A stretch of DNA of 64,000 nucleotides from NCBI GenBank assembly GCA_029721515.1, contig CM056559.1, positions 23,591,565 through 23,655,564 on the forward strand, given 5' to 3'. This DNA is from Synanceia verrucosa. Taxonomy: Eukaryota; Chordata; Actinopteri; Perciformes; Synanceiidae. Below the pieces are notes generated by a model. The model was not told the origin of the DNA. It did not search any database and was given only the letters and a program-made list of their open reading frames with translations. The position numbers and the translations under genes are program-made. Below are positions 50,257-63,602 of this stretch, one piece after another; the stretch's first letter is position 1; each line of letters opens with the position of its first letter.

Positions 50257-53071
50257 ATCTCTACATGCCCACATGTGGGCCTATTAGTACTATAATACTA
50301 CTATAAAATTAAAAAGAACAGATACAAAAAAATAATATACGATTTTCTATAAAAGTTACCATGTCATACCAGAATCCATTCAACTGTTTAATTCTCTCTC
50401 TCTCTTTCCTTTCATGCCTTGTTTTCAGTGTCTAGGAAAAGCTACATTATGACATCATGGTTGGCATCAGTGGCTGTTAATTCTGCTGATTGGAAATGAG
50501 TAGGTGAAGCGCAGAAAACATCCATTCTCATCCATTTGGGGCGATGCCAGCCTAGGAAAAGTGTTATGGGCCGGACCAGATGAATTCTTTATTAGTGCTT
50601 CCCTAAGAGCAATTTAATCAACTGGCAGTAAAATTCCCGCTGACTGAACCTGTGCAGTGCACCAAAAGAGCAGAGCATCAAGTTATGGGTTTTCTAAATT
50701 ACACCCGTGCAAGAAATTGCATCGACAAAAACTTGCATAACAAGGGTCTTTTAGGTTATCACACTGCCATTTGATATATGAATCCATCATTTGGTCACTT
50801 GCAAGCAATGCAAAAAAAAAAGAAATAGGTTAGTCAGTGATGAATAATGTCAAAGATTTATAAATATCCCAATGCAAGAAGAAGAGGCAAAGTAGCGCAA
50901 AAACTGCCATACGGCCATTTAAAATGCCATACTGCAACATAAGGGCTGGCACAGCAATTACATGAAACCTCAATTTACAGTCACCTGAGCAGCTCCAGCA
51001 CCTGACAAGTGACAACTGTAGGCACTATTCAGTATAGCGGACAACTGATCATGTCACTTATTCTTTCTCCGAAGGTGAAAGATGTGGTGCCGCTGGAGAC
51101 TATTTGCATATTCACCTGCACAACATTCGAAAATACACCATGATTCCCAGAAATTGCCAATGTGAAGACGTTCTTTGTACCATGTTGAGCAGCCTGACAG
51201 CACAGGGCACAGAGGATGAGGATTTTGTCCTCTACACTGCTCCCAGCAACATTCAACGTGAGACACAAAAAAACATTAAATTTCTTTCCCTGGTAACATA
51301 ATTCCTATGTGATTAATGCAACAACACAGAAGCAGCTCCTTAGGCCAGAAAGTACCCTTGAGAGTTTAAGCCCAGTGAGGGTTTGTCATAAGAAATTTGG
51401 AACATTTCAACATTTTTGGTTTAATCTGATCACAATGCATAACAAACTTTTTTTCAGCCCAGAAGCTCTCTTTTTACGGGCCACATCATTAGACGGATGC
51501 CCCTCAGTGCTCTGACGCTATCACTGATCTGTGTAATCGGGCTCTGACACAGTTGGCATGCAGTACTTCTACCCAGAGAATCACAAGATAGATTCATGAC
51601 ATCGGAGGGGCTGATAACTGCTCAACGGTGGAAGAGATGGATGCCTAATCACCGTACCACTGTGGCTGCTAACAGCCAGTTTTCATATTAGACAAAGCCC
51701 CAATTAGATCCTAACTGTCCCAGGTGACGGTTCCCGTAGCAACAGGCAGGGATGTCTGCAGTGTCACAGCAGTCTCTCATGTCACAGCATCTCCTGGAAT
51801 AGCTAAAGCTAACAGTCCACATTTCCATCGGCCTCTTGCTGGATATACAATCACCCATAGAAACATTCCAATAACACACAGGTGAGAATACTGTTAACAG
51901 TGAACTATTTACAAGATTTTTTTTCCAAGGTCTTTTTGACACTATATTGTCAATTAATGGCAGGGACAAAAATCACATTATTAAAATTTGTATCCTGACA
52001 TTTTATTTCCAGTGTTAACACTACATTCTCAAAATGCAGAATAAGATGGATAACAGTAGGCTAGAGTGTAAAAAATATTAGATCATGACACTACTGTAAA
52101 ATGACAACTTTTCCACAAAATAAAAGCATCACTACCACAGTACCATTATGTTTATATCCCTGTCATCTTCAGTCAACAATATTATACTGTTGCACATGTG
52201 TAACAGGCTGTAATGTGAAAAATACACTGTAGCCTATATTTCCCTGCAGAAGCCGTTTTGACTTGACATACAGGGAAAGCACAGGTGAAACTAATTTAGT
52301 GAGCAAATTCCAGGATCCTGGAAAAGGTGAAGCTTAATAAAAAGCAATCAAATTCAGCTGCCAGCATGCCCATATTTCACTTTAACATTAATTATTATTC
52401 TTTTTTCCTTCAGTGGACTATTTTCAAAATGTTTTTAATGTGATTTTGTTACAATTAAAATAACATAGCTCATTTTCACTGTTAATGCTAAAATTGCAAT
52501 TTATATTAATAATAAATGAAGGATTTGTGGATTATACTGAAAAGGCTAAAGCAGTCAAGGCTAACTTATACAGGCTAATGAAGTTAGCTAGCTAGCAGCC
52601 AGTTCACTATAATTAAAGCGTTAACAGACAGTTACCTAGCTTAGCATTAGCAGCATCAGCATTCATTAACAGTGAAGTATTTATTCAGCCTATTAGCTCT
52701 GTTTTGGTCTCCAGCAGCTCAAGAGAAAAATGTATGTTGGTTTTAAACTTGATAAATGTTTACAATGTTCACCGGCTAGCTAGCTGCTAATTGTGGCTGT
52801 TTGCTAGCATAATTATTTTATCACAGCGTGTCCTTTTGGCTTCCCCTTTTCTCTAAGGTGTCTTTGTAACGTCACTGACATTCACAAACAGCAAGGACTG
52901 AATTTACACTCTTAAAGTGGATTATTATGGTTTACACTGGTGGGGAAGGTTGCAGACTGTTTCTACATTTAATCCTCTCTACATCGCCCACAGTAATCGC
53001 CTTGTGCAGTCATAACCTCCTCTCCTCGCTGGAAGCCTAAACCCTCACATCTGCTTCCGTGCAGAGAAATC
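50257..53071. other. Non-coding, nothing recognised
   Basis: AT-rich, including GCTAGCTAGC runs near 52590 and 52776. GC content rises towards the exon-like block at 53.1 kb. Confidence 0.45.
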
Positions 53072-53238
53072 TTACTTGTGTCCTTTTCTGTCCCTGCAGA
53101 GAGAACCGGACTTCCCACGGTGCTGGCGTCCCTGCTGGACGGAGCGGAAGTGGATGCTCCTGAACGGCCCGTCCTCCACTGCTTCTTCCAGCCTCAACTG
53201 AGGGATTAAATGCCCAAAGGCCATGTCCTCTGTATCAG
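53072..53238. other. GC-rich exon-like block, open on both strands
   Basis: On the plus strand, a strong pyrimidine tract and acceptor (gtccctgcag, AG at 53098-53099) precedes a 139-nt block ending TATCAG|GTGACA at 53238. It reads through two open frames, one ending FFQPQLRD-stop and one ending ASSSLN-stop. On the minus strand, an ATG at 53222-53224 in GGACATGG context opens 50 codons to a TAA at 53072-53074, with a good donor CACAA|GTAAGA inside the end. That minus donor is phase-compatible with the 10162 or 10153 acceptor of the 9.7-kb exon, so this may be an upstream gramd1b first exon. Flanking DNA at 52980-53420 is GC-rich relative to the window. No homologue is recognised, so strand and function are open. 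Confidence 0.25.
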
Positions 53239-56200
53239 GTGACACTACTCTACCTGCGACCAGGCTACTTATCCTGCTGCAGCTGTGTCCTTGGCTGCAG
53301 GGAGAGCTGCCTGGTTTTTAGAGTGGAGTCTGGGGACCTGCTGGTGTCCTCCAGAGGGTTCCCAGACCAGTTTACACTCCTACTCACTTTGTGCCACTTG
53401 TCACAGTGTGTACAACTATAAACACAGAAATTCAAAGACTTTGATTTCATCATATTTAACACACTCTTTTTTTACATTGTAATTTCATAAAAAATGCCCT
53501 CTCATAAAGTGACTGAATTAAAGTTGGAAAAGTACAAATCAAGATGATTTGAGGTGTGAACTATCAGTGTTGAATATCAAAATTATTGTTGACTTGTGGG
53601 AAAGAAGTGTTGAACAATAGTAAATCCTTCCAATACAGGGAACGGGGTCACATTTTGCATGTTGACTGTTTTTTACAGTGAAATTATATTAGTCGTATTG
53701 TCCACTACTAAAGCCAACTATAAATCCAGCACCACTGTTTCTCTGGTTTACATAAGTTAAATAAGTAACAAGTAGATTTTTGATATGTTTGTCTGGAGCT
53801 ACACTGTAGATGACCACCCTGTAAGAGAAAAACATGTTACACAGCTTAGAGTTTGAAGGTGAAATCCTCAGCCGAGTGGTTCTCCTCTTCAGAGCATAAA
53901 ATTATGGATCTCCTTTGTCTAATTTAGCCCACAGTTAATTCTTCTTGCTTGCTCCATTAAAAGATACGGTATCATTAATTGCCTCATTTTTCAATTAGAT
54001 GGACTAATTGCTTTCGGAATGAAGATTCTAGTTTACTAAATTAAAATTCATGCATCTCACTTTTCATGTTTAACAAAGAAAACCAAATTGTCTTGTTGAG
54101 TATTTTAAAAAAAAACTTGTCAGTTGTGCACCAGCTTAATCAGAAGCTTTACATGAAACACATCACAAAAACAGTTTTTCCACAGCTATAAAGGTCACAG
54201 ATTCACAGAATTAATGCTCACATTTATGAGAGTTGTTGTAGGCACATTAATCATAATCGGGCCTGTCAGATAGAACAGTATCAGGTATTGAGTATACAAT
54301 TTCACTCTCCACAAAGGTATAATTTCTAGTCCATCTCTTTGCAAAGACAATTCAAGTTTTAAAGTGGAATAGCAGTGGCACAAGAGTGTCAAAAATAGCA
54401 TGCCATTAACCTCTCTATCTAAATTCACTGCAGCTCTATAATTAGTGTAGTTGTCAGAGAGTAAAATATGCTGTTCATGTGGGTCACAGTGCAATGTTCA
54501 TTACCCACATAATCAGTGCAAAGACACACAAAGCACTGGTAAAAGCTCCACAGTATTATTCAAACAGAAGAAGCCAATTTATTGCCATCAGTGGGGTGCT
54601 GAAATGCTGTGCTTTTACATCATTATTTCTAACGCTGATTGTCAAAGATAATAGGTGATTAGCTGTCAGAGGAATGAGAGCTTTTTAAATAAAAGACAAG
54701 TGTAGATGGTCTACTGCACTCCTATTCATCATCATCATCTGGTGCTCGTAAGGTTCCACCAGAGGGAGCTTTAAGCAAAGCCACTGCAGCCTGTACAGGA
54801 CCCGTACTCACGAACAACATGACTGTGATGTTCCTCCTTTGAGCCATATAGGACCGCTGTGCACAATGGCAACATAAATGGATAATCTCTCTTTTATGAT
54901 TGTTTAATGTCCATTGTTATAGTAGGTTAGGGTTAGGTCTGTTGGGACCCAGAAAATGAGATCTGGTGATTAGTGATAAGGTCAACGTCAAAGACAGAGG
55001 AAATATTATCCAGGCCTCACAAACTTAGATCAAAAAAGAATGATACAAATATGGTCCAGCTCCTAAATTTTGACAGTCTTGTTCCAAAATTGCAGTCAGC
55101 TCATGCCTATAGATTTCTGATGAGCTAATCTCACCTGATGAATGATGTGTGACTTCTCTGATCTTATTAAGAGCCTATCAGCATTGCAGATAACACCAGA
55201 GCTAGCCCCCAATCAACACCAGGGGGTGCAATTATATAAGTGACTTCAATTATGAAGGCCTTGTGTGGCAATCTCCAAGTATTTACTTTGCAGATTATAG
55301 AGGGAGACCAAGAGCAAAATGCAATTTGGTATTAATTAGGCTGTAAAGCTCGCTCAGAGCGAGAAATGTCTTATCAGTGTGATGCCATATTTTATCACTT
55401 TTGTATTTGGGTTAATTAGTGTGTAAGTGTCTGTGTTATCCATAATTGTGACACATCATGCTATTAGATGATTTGCAAAACCAATGATGCATCCTAAATA
55501 GGCAAAAAAGTTGCCAAATTGTGAAAACAACACATTATCTTTAAAATTAGAAATCACTATCTTGAGTTTTCTGATGGGCCAAGCTGTAACCAAATGATAG
55601 GTGTGTCTGTCAATAAGTGTGTGTGTGGGCCGGCCAGTGAGATGGGTTGATGACAGTGTCATCACATATGGCTAATCATGTGGAACAATGGGCACAGAGG
55701 TGTGATATGGCCTTGAAAATGGGATCTTGCTTAATATGGATGCTGCATTTTGAAGAGATGTAAATTTAGAAAGCAGTCTTCAGCTGGGTCTTCAACAAAC
55801 AGATGTCAGAGAACGCGCTGGTAATTGTTATCCCCTTCAGCTTGTTCATGTGCATTAACTCAGAGTGTTATTTCCACTTGTTCTACCCTATTTTTGTGAC
55901 GGCTTGTCATACCTTTTTTAGTGCACCCCTGAAGAAAAATGTCATGCCCCGTCCCTGTCTTTAACCAGGGTCGACACGGACACTCCATCTTGGCAGCTCA
56001 ATAGATTGTCAACATGAGAAGAACTTTTCAGAGACAGGAGGTAAATGTCAGTCAATAACTGACTGACAGGTCAATAGATATCGCTGACCTCAATAGGCAT
56101 CAATAGGCATCGTTTGAGGAGGAAGGAGAAGAAAGAGCGCCCCCCACCCAAGCCTGCATCTTCAGCCACTACAGTGACCACATGATGGGTTTAGTTATAT

Positions 56201-58752
56201 AGAAGAGGACATCCTTATCTACATTACCTTAAGTCATGTTGGAGACTTGGATGGTGATCTTCATAATTTTTACATGGAAAAAATTAAAATAAAATTAGTA
56301 AGTAAGAATGTATCGATACAGAGACAAGACCAAGACCTTTAGAGACTGAGACCAAGTCAAAGACCAGACAAGTGTGCGTCCCACACTACCTTACCTTGTG
56401 CACTGAGTATGCAAGCAAGTGAGGGAGTGATTAAAGCATTAATCAACAGGAAATCATAAATGTACCAAATTCTACACAACTTTTCAATGCTGAGATATTG
56501 TATGTGTATGTATGAGCTATCCATTGTATGAGATTTCCATTAAGTAAGTATTAATTGTGAATACATATAGGATGTATAGTGCATTTCAGAGTAAAAGCAG
56601 GTTACTCCCCATTGACATATTGGACAACAACATCAGCTCAGGCAAGGTTGGAGACTGAAAATTATATATTCACAAACCCACTGCAAAGGAGAGGTTGCCG
56701 AAATGAATCAATATTTCTAATACCTGAGCTGAACAACACGAGTATCTCAGTCAGGAGTGTTAAATATATTTCTTCTTTTCGGCCAAAATCCAAATCAAGA
56801 TGCCACAAGACTAAATAGGTTGTCATTGAATATTTTATTTGCAAATGAAAGAGTAATACCTCAGAAGTCGTAAAAATATACATTTTTTACTTGTGATATT
56901 TACATGGATTGTTTTCATCAAACGAACAAACAAAAATAATAAGTACTGTTTTATAAAATCAAAAAGAAGCCACGGCAACAAAAAAAACAAAAGATGAGAA
57001 AAAAGAAAACAAGTGTCTTACATTTCCCTTTAGTGACGCCGCGCTGAGTGTGTCTCCTCCTGACATCGAAACAATGCAGTCAAGAGAAACAGCCAACCAC
57101 ACAGATCCCACACAGGCTGGTGACGGGCATAGCACACAAAAAAGTGCAAAGTACATGTATAATGAATTCAAACCAAAGATGACAAAAATAAAGCTTCATC
57201 AAATTTTCTGTGAATATATTTACAATTGTAGATTTTTTCTTTTTCTATTTTTAGCCGAATACAGTTATGTTACATCAAAGCAAAGCATTCCCGTTCATCT
57301 GCTCAATCTCCTAAGACATGCAGGTACCTTTGCTTTCCATTGTGAGGTTGAATACAGCCCCGTTTTTCTCCTCTCTCAAACACAACAATACATCATATTC
57401 TCCTACAGTGACATACAAGGCCAAACCACAAGGTCTGAGCATCACTTTGCTCTGCTCAACAGCTTTAATCAGAAATAAAACTGCTAAATAGAACATAAAA
57501 CATAGTGGCTACATGAGTTGCATTCTCCTATCATACAACGCAGGATAACCATTTAATGATTTCATGTTAACTGCACCTCTGAGTGTTGATAATAAGACAA
57601 TATATAGTGCTGATGGTTACTGTTTTAAAGGATGATACTGGAAGTGCTGCAGACACTCTTGAGGTGTGTTAAGACTGCTCCTCCTCCACTCTCTGCTGAA
57701 CCAACAAAAGCTTCTTAAAATTCATTTGTTTGAAAGAGCGCAAGTTTGTCAGGCCACAAAGCTGCACACATGAGAGGAGAGATGCAACGCGAGGGCTCAT
57801 AAACTGGGGAATCTGCCACCTGAGACTTGCAGTTGCTGGAAAGCAAATCAAAAAGCTTGGAGGAATTTAACAGCTGGAAGACTTGCATCCCACCCTCCAC
57901 CTCCACCGCTGCTTTCATCTGTGGTGGAGGGAATTTCAATGGCGAGAGCCTACAGCCCTGGCTCGTAATCAATCCTGTTATACCTCTCCTGATTCCCAGT
58001 ACTACTCTCGCAAATTCCGTGGAGAAAAAAAAGAAGTCTTGAAGCGTATGCTATCCAGATTGTTAAGATGCATAGCAGAGTTTCCGAGTGCATGTGTGTT
58101 TGCATGCATGCATGTGTGTTTTGTTACAGTTTTGGTATGTGTGCACGTCCCCTGGGTGATGCACAGCGTCCCTTTCTGTGCTGCATTTAGTATCCCGGTT
58201 CCATCAGTCAGTTGTAATATCTCCAGACATTCGATCCATCAAATTGATTCTGAAGGAGCAGGAATAACAAGGACTGCTGTTTGTGCAAACTGTGTGCACT
58301 GTGAATGTGTTTCTGTGCAGACCTGAATGTGCCACGTGTTACCTGTTTATGAGTGTGTGTATATACAACTCTGACTCTGTTTTATATTGTGTGTGTGTTT
58401 GTGTGTGTGCACCTTGAGATGTCATCAGTACACTCAGGGCCGAGTGCGTTCTATGTTAAGAGACAGCAAGAGCAAGGAGAGAGCGAACAAGTGGCCTCCA
58501 GAGCTGACAACATTATGAATTATGGACGTGCTTTGTCTCGAGACACCGCCCCCACAAGAAAAAACATGACTGCTGCCTGTGAAGCCAAGTTCAATAGGCA
58601 TGGAAGTCAGTGAAAACTAAAATAAACACTGCCAGTCTGCAGTCATCATCAGTTTAGACAGAGGTTACTTTGCCTGACTGGATCCTTCGCACTCATTGAA
58701 TGGCTAACATGAGAATGTGTGGGTGTGGCCCAAGGGCTTATACTGAATTTAC
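53239..58752. other. Non-coding; possible conserved regulatory DNA at 53.9-54.1 kb
   Basis: No exon recognised. Segment 53935-54050 has several TAATTG/CAATTA/ATTAAT motifs of the kind bound by homeodomain proteins. This is suggestive only. Confidence 0.35.
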
Positions 58753-58838
58753 ATGCACACACCCACACAGACACACTCGCACACATTCACAAACATGCAC
58801 GCATGCACGCACACACAGACACACACTCGCGCACACAG
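58753..58838. repeat. (CA)n-rich compound microsatellite
   Basis: CA units interrupted by TGCACGCATGC and GACACACTCGC blocks. Confidence 0.9.
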
Positions 58839-58839
58839 T

Positions 58840-61454
58840 AGCGTCCCTGCTCAAATATGAACCGCAGTTTCTAGTTGAATAAGAAAGGCATTTTTTTTGT
58901 CATCTTCCCTTACAGTTATAAGTCACATGAAATCCCGCACGTGAAGTCAAACCACATGTGCTTTTCACACAGATCTTGGTTTTCAGAGCTTTTAAGGTTT
59001 CATCTCATTTGACAGGTTTTTCCTTCGCTGTGACAGTTTAGATTTAGAAGTGAAAGATTAAAGCTAGAGAATGGCAATATTCTTCACAAGCTTTTGCACA
59101 AACTCATCATTTGCTCTTCTTAGAACCAGTAGTGAAGCTTGATGGTGTGGTTTGTCCTGAGAGTCATGAAAGGAAAACCATCAGTATTCATTTCGAAAGT
59201 TTAGCTTGAAAGTTCAGGGTTCACCCAAAATATTCACAATGTATTTTACTTCTCGCAGATTTTATGGGAATCTGGCCTTTGCATTTCAAATCTCTGTCGG
59301 GGAACTTTGGCTGAATGGTGGCACCTTAGGTCATAGGATCACCAAAAATCACAAGAAATGATCCTCAGAGGATCAATGAAATCCATAAAATATCTCATCA
59401 CTACGTGCCCAGTATCTGTGAGCTATCTTGAGTCTACACTTGCACCTCCCATTACATATGTACTGTATATAATATTTGTTTCACATGAGTTCAATAGGGC
59501 TTCACTTGTTCACATGTGAAAAAAAACCCACACGGTTTAAATTCACTTTTGGGGTTTCCCATTTGACTCTTTAGTAAGGGGCATATCTTCCCTCACATAC
59601 CTTTATTTATTAAATTAAATGACATCATGTGCGTATATCTATCTGTATGTACAATATAAAACAAGACTGATTACAGAATGTACAGTACATTGTCCCATGG
59701 CATGGGATTGCTTTCTCACCATGGATAGTTCACTCTGCTTGGTGCTCCTTAGGCTGCTTCTGTCTTTACCAGGGCAAGTTTTGTGAAGCTGTATCTCTCA
59801 CTGTTTGCTACTGTTGACCCTCAAAGTTGGATGTGAACAGAGACTTAACCACAGGTGTGCTGAAGACAAGGACAAAAGGAAGAAACCACAAGAGAAGAGG
59901 GATTTCAAAGGCACACTAGATAGGCTACTTGCCCCCTTTTTTCAGATACTTTCAATCAAACTGCACTGGGATATGATAAAATGGGAAGTGGCTGATAGCA
60001 CACAGCTCGACCAATAACCAAGCAGACCCCGGTGATTCAGAGAGACAGCAATCGAGTGCCACTCCATTGTTATGGATCCAGGGAGAGTACTGACAATGAT
60101 ACCATACACACCCTATACAACTGAAGTCTCTGGAATCATACTCCTCGCTCCCTCCATTCAGACATAGTAATTGTAAAAAAAATTGAACGTCAAGGTCAAT
60201 TCTTTGTGCCTTAGCTGGAATATTGGTTCAGTGCCTTACAAGAAGCTGACAAGAATGGGATCCACCATCTTTGTACATCACACATTCATGGTAACAGATT
60301 TTGGTTTCAGTTCAGACATGTATCAGGTAAACAAAAGAGTAAAAACAAAATATCAATAATAACCCATCCTGGGGATTGGTGGCACTTCTTAATATGGATG
60401 AATGGACATATAGCTGTCTGTCACCCTTTACAACCTGTTCAGAGAGAAGAACACAAAATGAAAACAAGTCCAGCTGGTCTAATAGATGCTTATCCCCTAT
60501 ATTTAAAGTATTGACTCGCTATAGGCCTAATACATACTATTTAATTATTCAGGAAAGATATTCAGTACCAGAAAATGACAAAATGACATCCATAGATGTA
60601 GACAGGATGTGGAAAGGGGGTGGGGGTGTGTGTTAACTCCACTGATTTGACTCCAATGTCAATGCTACATCACTGTCCCTGAAGTTTCCCCTGCTGACTG
60701 GTAAAGCAGATGAGCTGTTTGCGAGCCAGCTGAGTCAGTCTCAGGACCGCTGTGGCTTCTCACGCCTTCTTTATGGAGAGCACGAAAGACCGAGAGCACT
60801 GAGGCAGGCGATGCACGCGCCGCACGCCGTGTCTGTCCACATGGATGGGCACGACCGGCCCAGCCCATAGGGGGCAAAGGGGTTTGTGGTTTCAGAGCAG
60901 GTGCTGGAGGCAGCGAGTCAGAGGTGCAGGGTGATGTGAATCAGAAAATCACCCCACGCCCCCTCCCCTCCTCCCAGAGAAAATAAATCAGCAGCTGTCT
61001 TCCACTCTCAGACCTTCTTCTTCCTGTCTTCCACTCCATCTTGTATTTGCCGACAACCAAAGCCGTACAGCTGTATGACTCCACTGGTATCCGGCTCAGA
61101 GTTTGGATCTACTTTATCAATCCAGCCTCTGCTGTCTCTGTTTTCCCCCTCTGTTTTTCCCAACTGCATGCCTAACCCTTTGATTTGATAAATAAATAAA
61201 AGCTCTGCCACGGCAGGGGGCTCCTTCCACCTCGCTGCACGCAGTGCTTCCCTGTGTCTTCCAAAGCCAAAAGACAGAACTCAGAAAATAAGTTCTGCCT
61301 TTAGGCATGAAACACAAACAGTGTTGCATTTCAGGTCTTGTTTTTTTCTCTTTTGTTTTGTTTTACGTAATTCAGTAGGGGGCAAGCATGTCTTATTTTC
61401 CCTTTTTAAGTGTGCATTCATTAAAAGTACTTTTGGACTTATAATATTGATTCT
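58840..61454. other. Region downstream of clmp, no gene recognised
   Basis: May include distal clmp 3' UTR. Segment 60600-61260 is GC-rich compared with its surroundings, but its frames (for example 60665-60877 minus) show no domain. Confidence 0.4.
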
Positions 61455-61460
61455 TTTAAT
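61455..61460 (-). promoter_or_regulatory. Possible clmp polyadenylation signal (ATTAAA)
   Basis: An ATTAAA hexamer on the minus strand lies about 130 nt past the clmp stop codon. It is the nearest plausible signal. Without transcript data the real 3' UTR could be much longer. Confidence 0.25.
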
Positions 61461-61586
61461 TACATCTTTTAGTTTCTAGTTGCATTTCTTTGTTTATGGA
61501 AGAGTCTTAGTCTTTGGGAGGGGGCTAGGGGGCTTGAGCTGGGATGGGCATCTCACATGGCTGCAGGAAGTGGTTGGCTTTCATTC

Positions 61587-61920
61587 CTACACAGTCTGGA
61601 AGGCCTTGGTCTGGGCAGGGACCATGAGGGTTGGGGGTGTGGGCCCAGACATGTTCCTGGAGTTGAATTTGGGAGTGGCAGGGGGCTCGGGCGTCTTGGC
61701 CACCACTGTAGTGTAGGCTGGTGGGGACTGGGGGAAGCCTGGAGGCTGTCCGTTTTCCTTGAGAGCTGCTACAGCTGGTGGGCGGGGGCGGTGGCCACGC
61801 TGGGCGCTGTTGTGCACCATGGACTGGGTGGAGGAGGCACCGGAACGGGAGCTGCCAGAGCGGGATGAGGAGAGGGAGTTGGGCTTCACTAGCTTGGCCT
61901 TAGGAGCCTCTGCATCCTCC
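61587..61920 (-). CDS. clmp: clmp terminal coding exon (CXADR-like membrane protein, cytoplasmic tail)
   Basis: CLMP is a single-pass Ig-superfamily adhesion protein of epithelial junctions, related to CAR and ESAM. This exon encodes about 110 residues of its cytoplasmic tail and the stop codon TAG at 61587-61589. The acceptor reads ctaaccacag on the minus strand (61921-61930), and the exon begins with one base that completes a split codon. The tail opens EDAEAPKAKLVKP, continues through a Ser/Gly/Arg-rich stretch and a Pro-rich middle, and ends MVPAQTKAFQTV. From memory, human CLMP has the same EDAEAPKA opening, SRSG-type serine run and AFQTV end. ESAM has a similar VPAQ motif near its end but not the rest, so clmp is preferred. 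The QTV terminus could bind a PDZ domain (inference). The Ig and transmembrane exons must lie beyond 64000. Which teleost duplicate this is cannot be told. Confidence 0.85.
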
Positions 61921-61930
61921 CTGTGGTTAG

Positions 61931-62899
61931 AAACATGCACACAGAAAACAATGACGACAAAGGTCCGTTTATTTTATATCATTTGTGCTTTTAATCAGAG
62001 AGAAGGGGAACACAACACAGTGCCATTCTAAGACCCTGTTCACATGGGACCAGTGTTATATTGGAACCTCATTTAATTTCTGAGATCCCCCCCAGCTTCT
62101 AAGTTTTGCAAAACAGATTTGCATAGAAGAATGAAATCTGCTGAAATCACTAGTTCCCCAGATACAGCTGCTGAATGAATGAAAAAAAAAACTTTTCACT
62201 GAGAACACAATGCAAACTTTCCTTTATAATTCTACTTTCATGACAGAAAGAGAATACAAAAACAGCACAGAAGAATGGTAACTGCATGGGAAAACAACTT
62301 TGAATTGACAGTGGCATTAATCACAGAAATTAAGGTAATTTGTGCTGTGATTGTTACTTGGATGGTATTGAAATTCCAGAAGATATTTGCAGTTACTATA
62401 AATCACTGCCACCAGGTCACCAGGCTGTGTGGATAGCGAGGCTAAGTCAACAGGCAATATTATCCCTTTGATATAAGGCTTATATTCTTTACAGAGAGTC
62501 AGAAATAGAAACCACTCATCTTGGCTACATGTTACCTTCTCAGACACACAAGAGACGGATCTATAACTATTGAAAGAAGAACATTTTTAAATCCATACCC
62601 AAGAGACGTGCGTCACTAAAGCCGGTGCAGTCTGGTTCAGCACATTAGTGGAAAGGCTCAGACAGCATGGTATCATAAAAACAGGAAACACTATCGCATC
62701 TACATTATTTACTCAAAGCAGTCCCTCAACCATTCTGCATTATGCAGATTGTTAAATCAGCAAATAAGCATCTACACTGTCTGCCACAAAAAAACAGACT
62801 TTTTGCTTTTTGAAGTGTCATTAGCGGTACACAGGGCCCAGCATGCAGGCAGGCTTTAGAGTGTAGAATAAACACTAGTGTGATCCCTCAGCTCTGATG
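61931..62899. other. Presumed last intron of clmp
   Basis: Upstream of the clmp terminal exon on the minus strand. The expected transmembrane exon was not found here or up to 64000. Confidence 0.55.
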
Positions 62900-62911
62900 C
62901 CACACACACAA

Positions 62912-62950
<39 letters not shown>

Positions 62951-62957
62951 CTCACAC
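62900..62957. repeat. (CA)n microsatellite
   Basis: Long CA run in the presumed last clmp intron; a second run lies at 63040-63061. Confidence 0.95.
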
Positions 62958-63437
62958 AAAACAGTGTGTGAAAAGCAAGGCTCTTAAAGGATAATCAATG
63001 AACACTTGACCTTGTAGTTGTTTTTATTTTTAGCCCCCCAACACACACACACACACACACAGGCAGACAGGTAGATGGAAACACATCCAACCATACGGGG
63101 TCTGTTTCTGTGTCACTGACTCGCACACTGCAGCTGTGGTTTCAGTTTCCACACACATGGACACATCATGCAGATTTGCATATTATATTAGAACTTAAAT
63201 GTGCAAAAACATTATTTAACACAGGTGTTTCATAGGAATAATACTAGTATGTGATGCAAGTTTAATTCTATGATGACTATGATTCCCTACAGCCATTTGA
63301 ATATTTCCAATGTATTAATTTTCATTGACTTTTTTTCTGCTAGGCAGAGTCTGAAAATACTGTTGCATAGAACAACATATACAGTTACAGTATTTATAGA
63401 CTTGGCAGATTTAATTCTTCTTGTATCAATTATTAAC

Positions 63438-63602
63438 AGAGCTGTCAAAATATGCACAATGGTAACTCTACTCGGACAAACTGCCTGAAATGCGTTACCA
63501 GATATAAATATATGTATGTATATTTATTATGCTGAATTACAGGAGAAGCTTGGGCAGATTAATAGATTGATCACATTAACATGTTAACTTCAATAGCCCT
63601 AA
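63438..63602. mobile_element. hAT-like MITE, TAGGGCTGTC family, copy 2
   Basis: Starts AGAGCTGTCAAAATATGCAC, includes GGTAACTCTACTCGGACAAA and TTACAGGAGAAGCTTGGGC, and ends AATAGCCCTAA, inverted relative to the start. Confidence 0.6.

Noticed and set aside
61480..62031. Plus-strand Gly/Trp-rich frames over the clmp exon
   Set aside because: Antisense shadows of the clmp coding exon, whose GC-rich codons suppress stops on the opposite strand.
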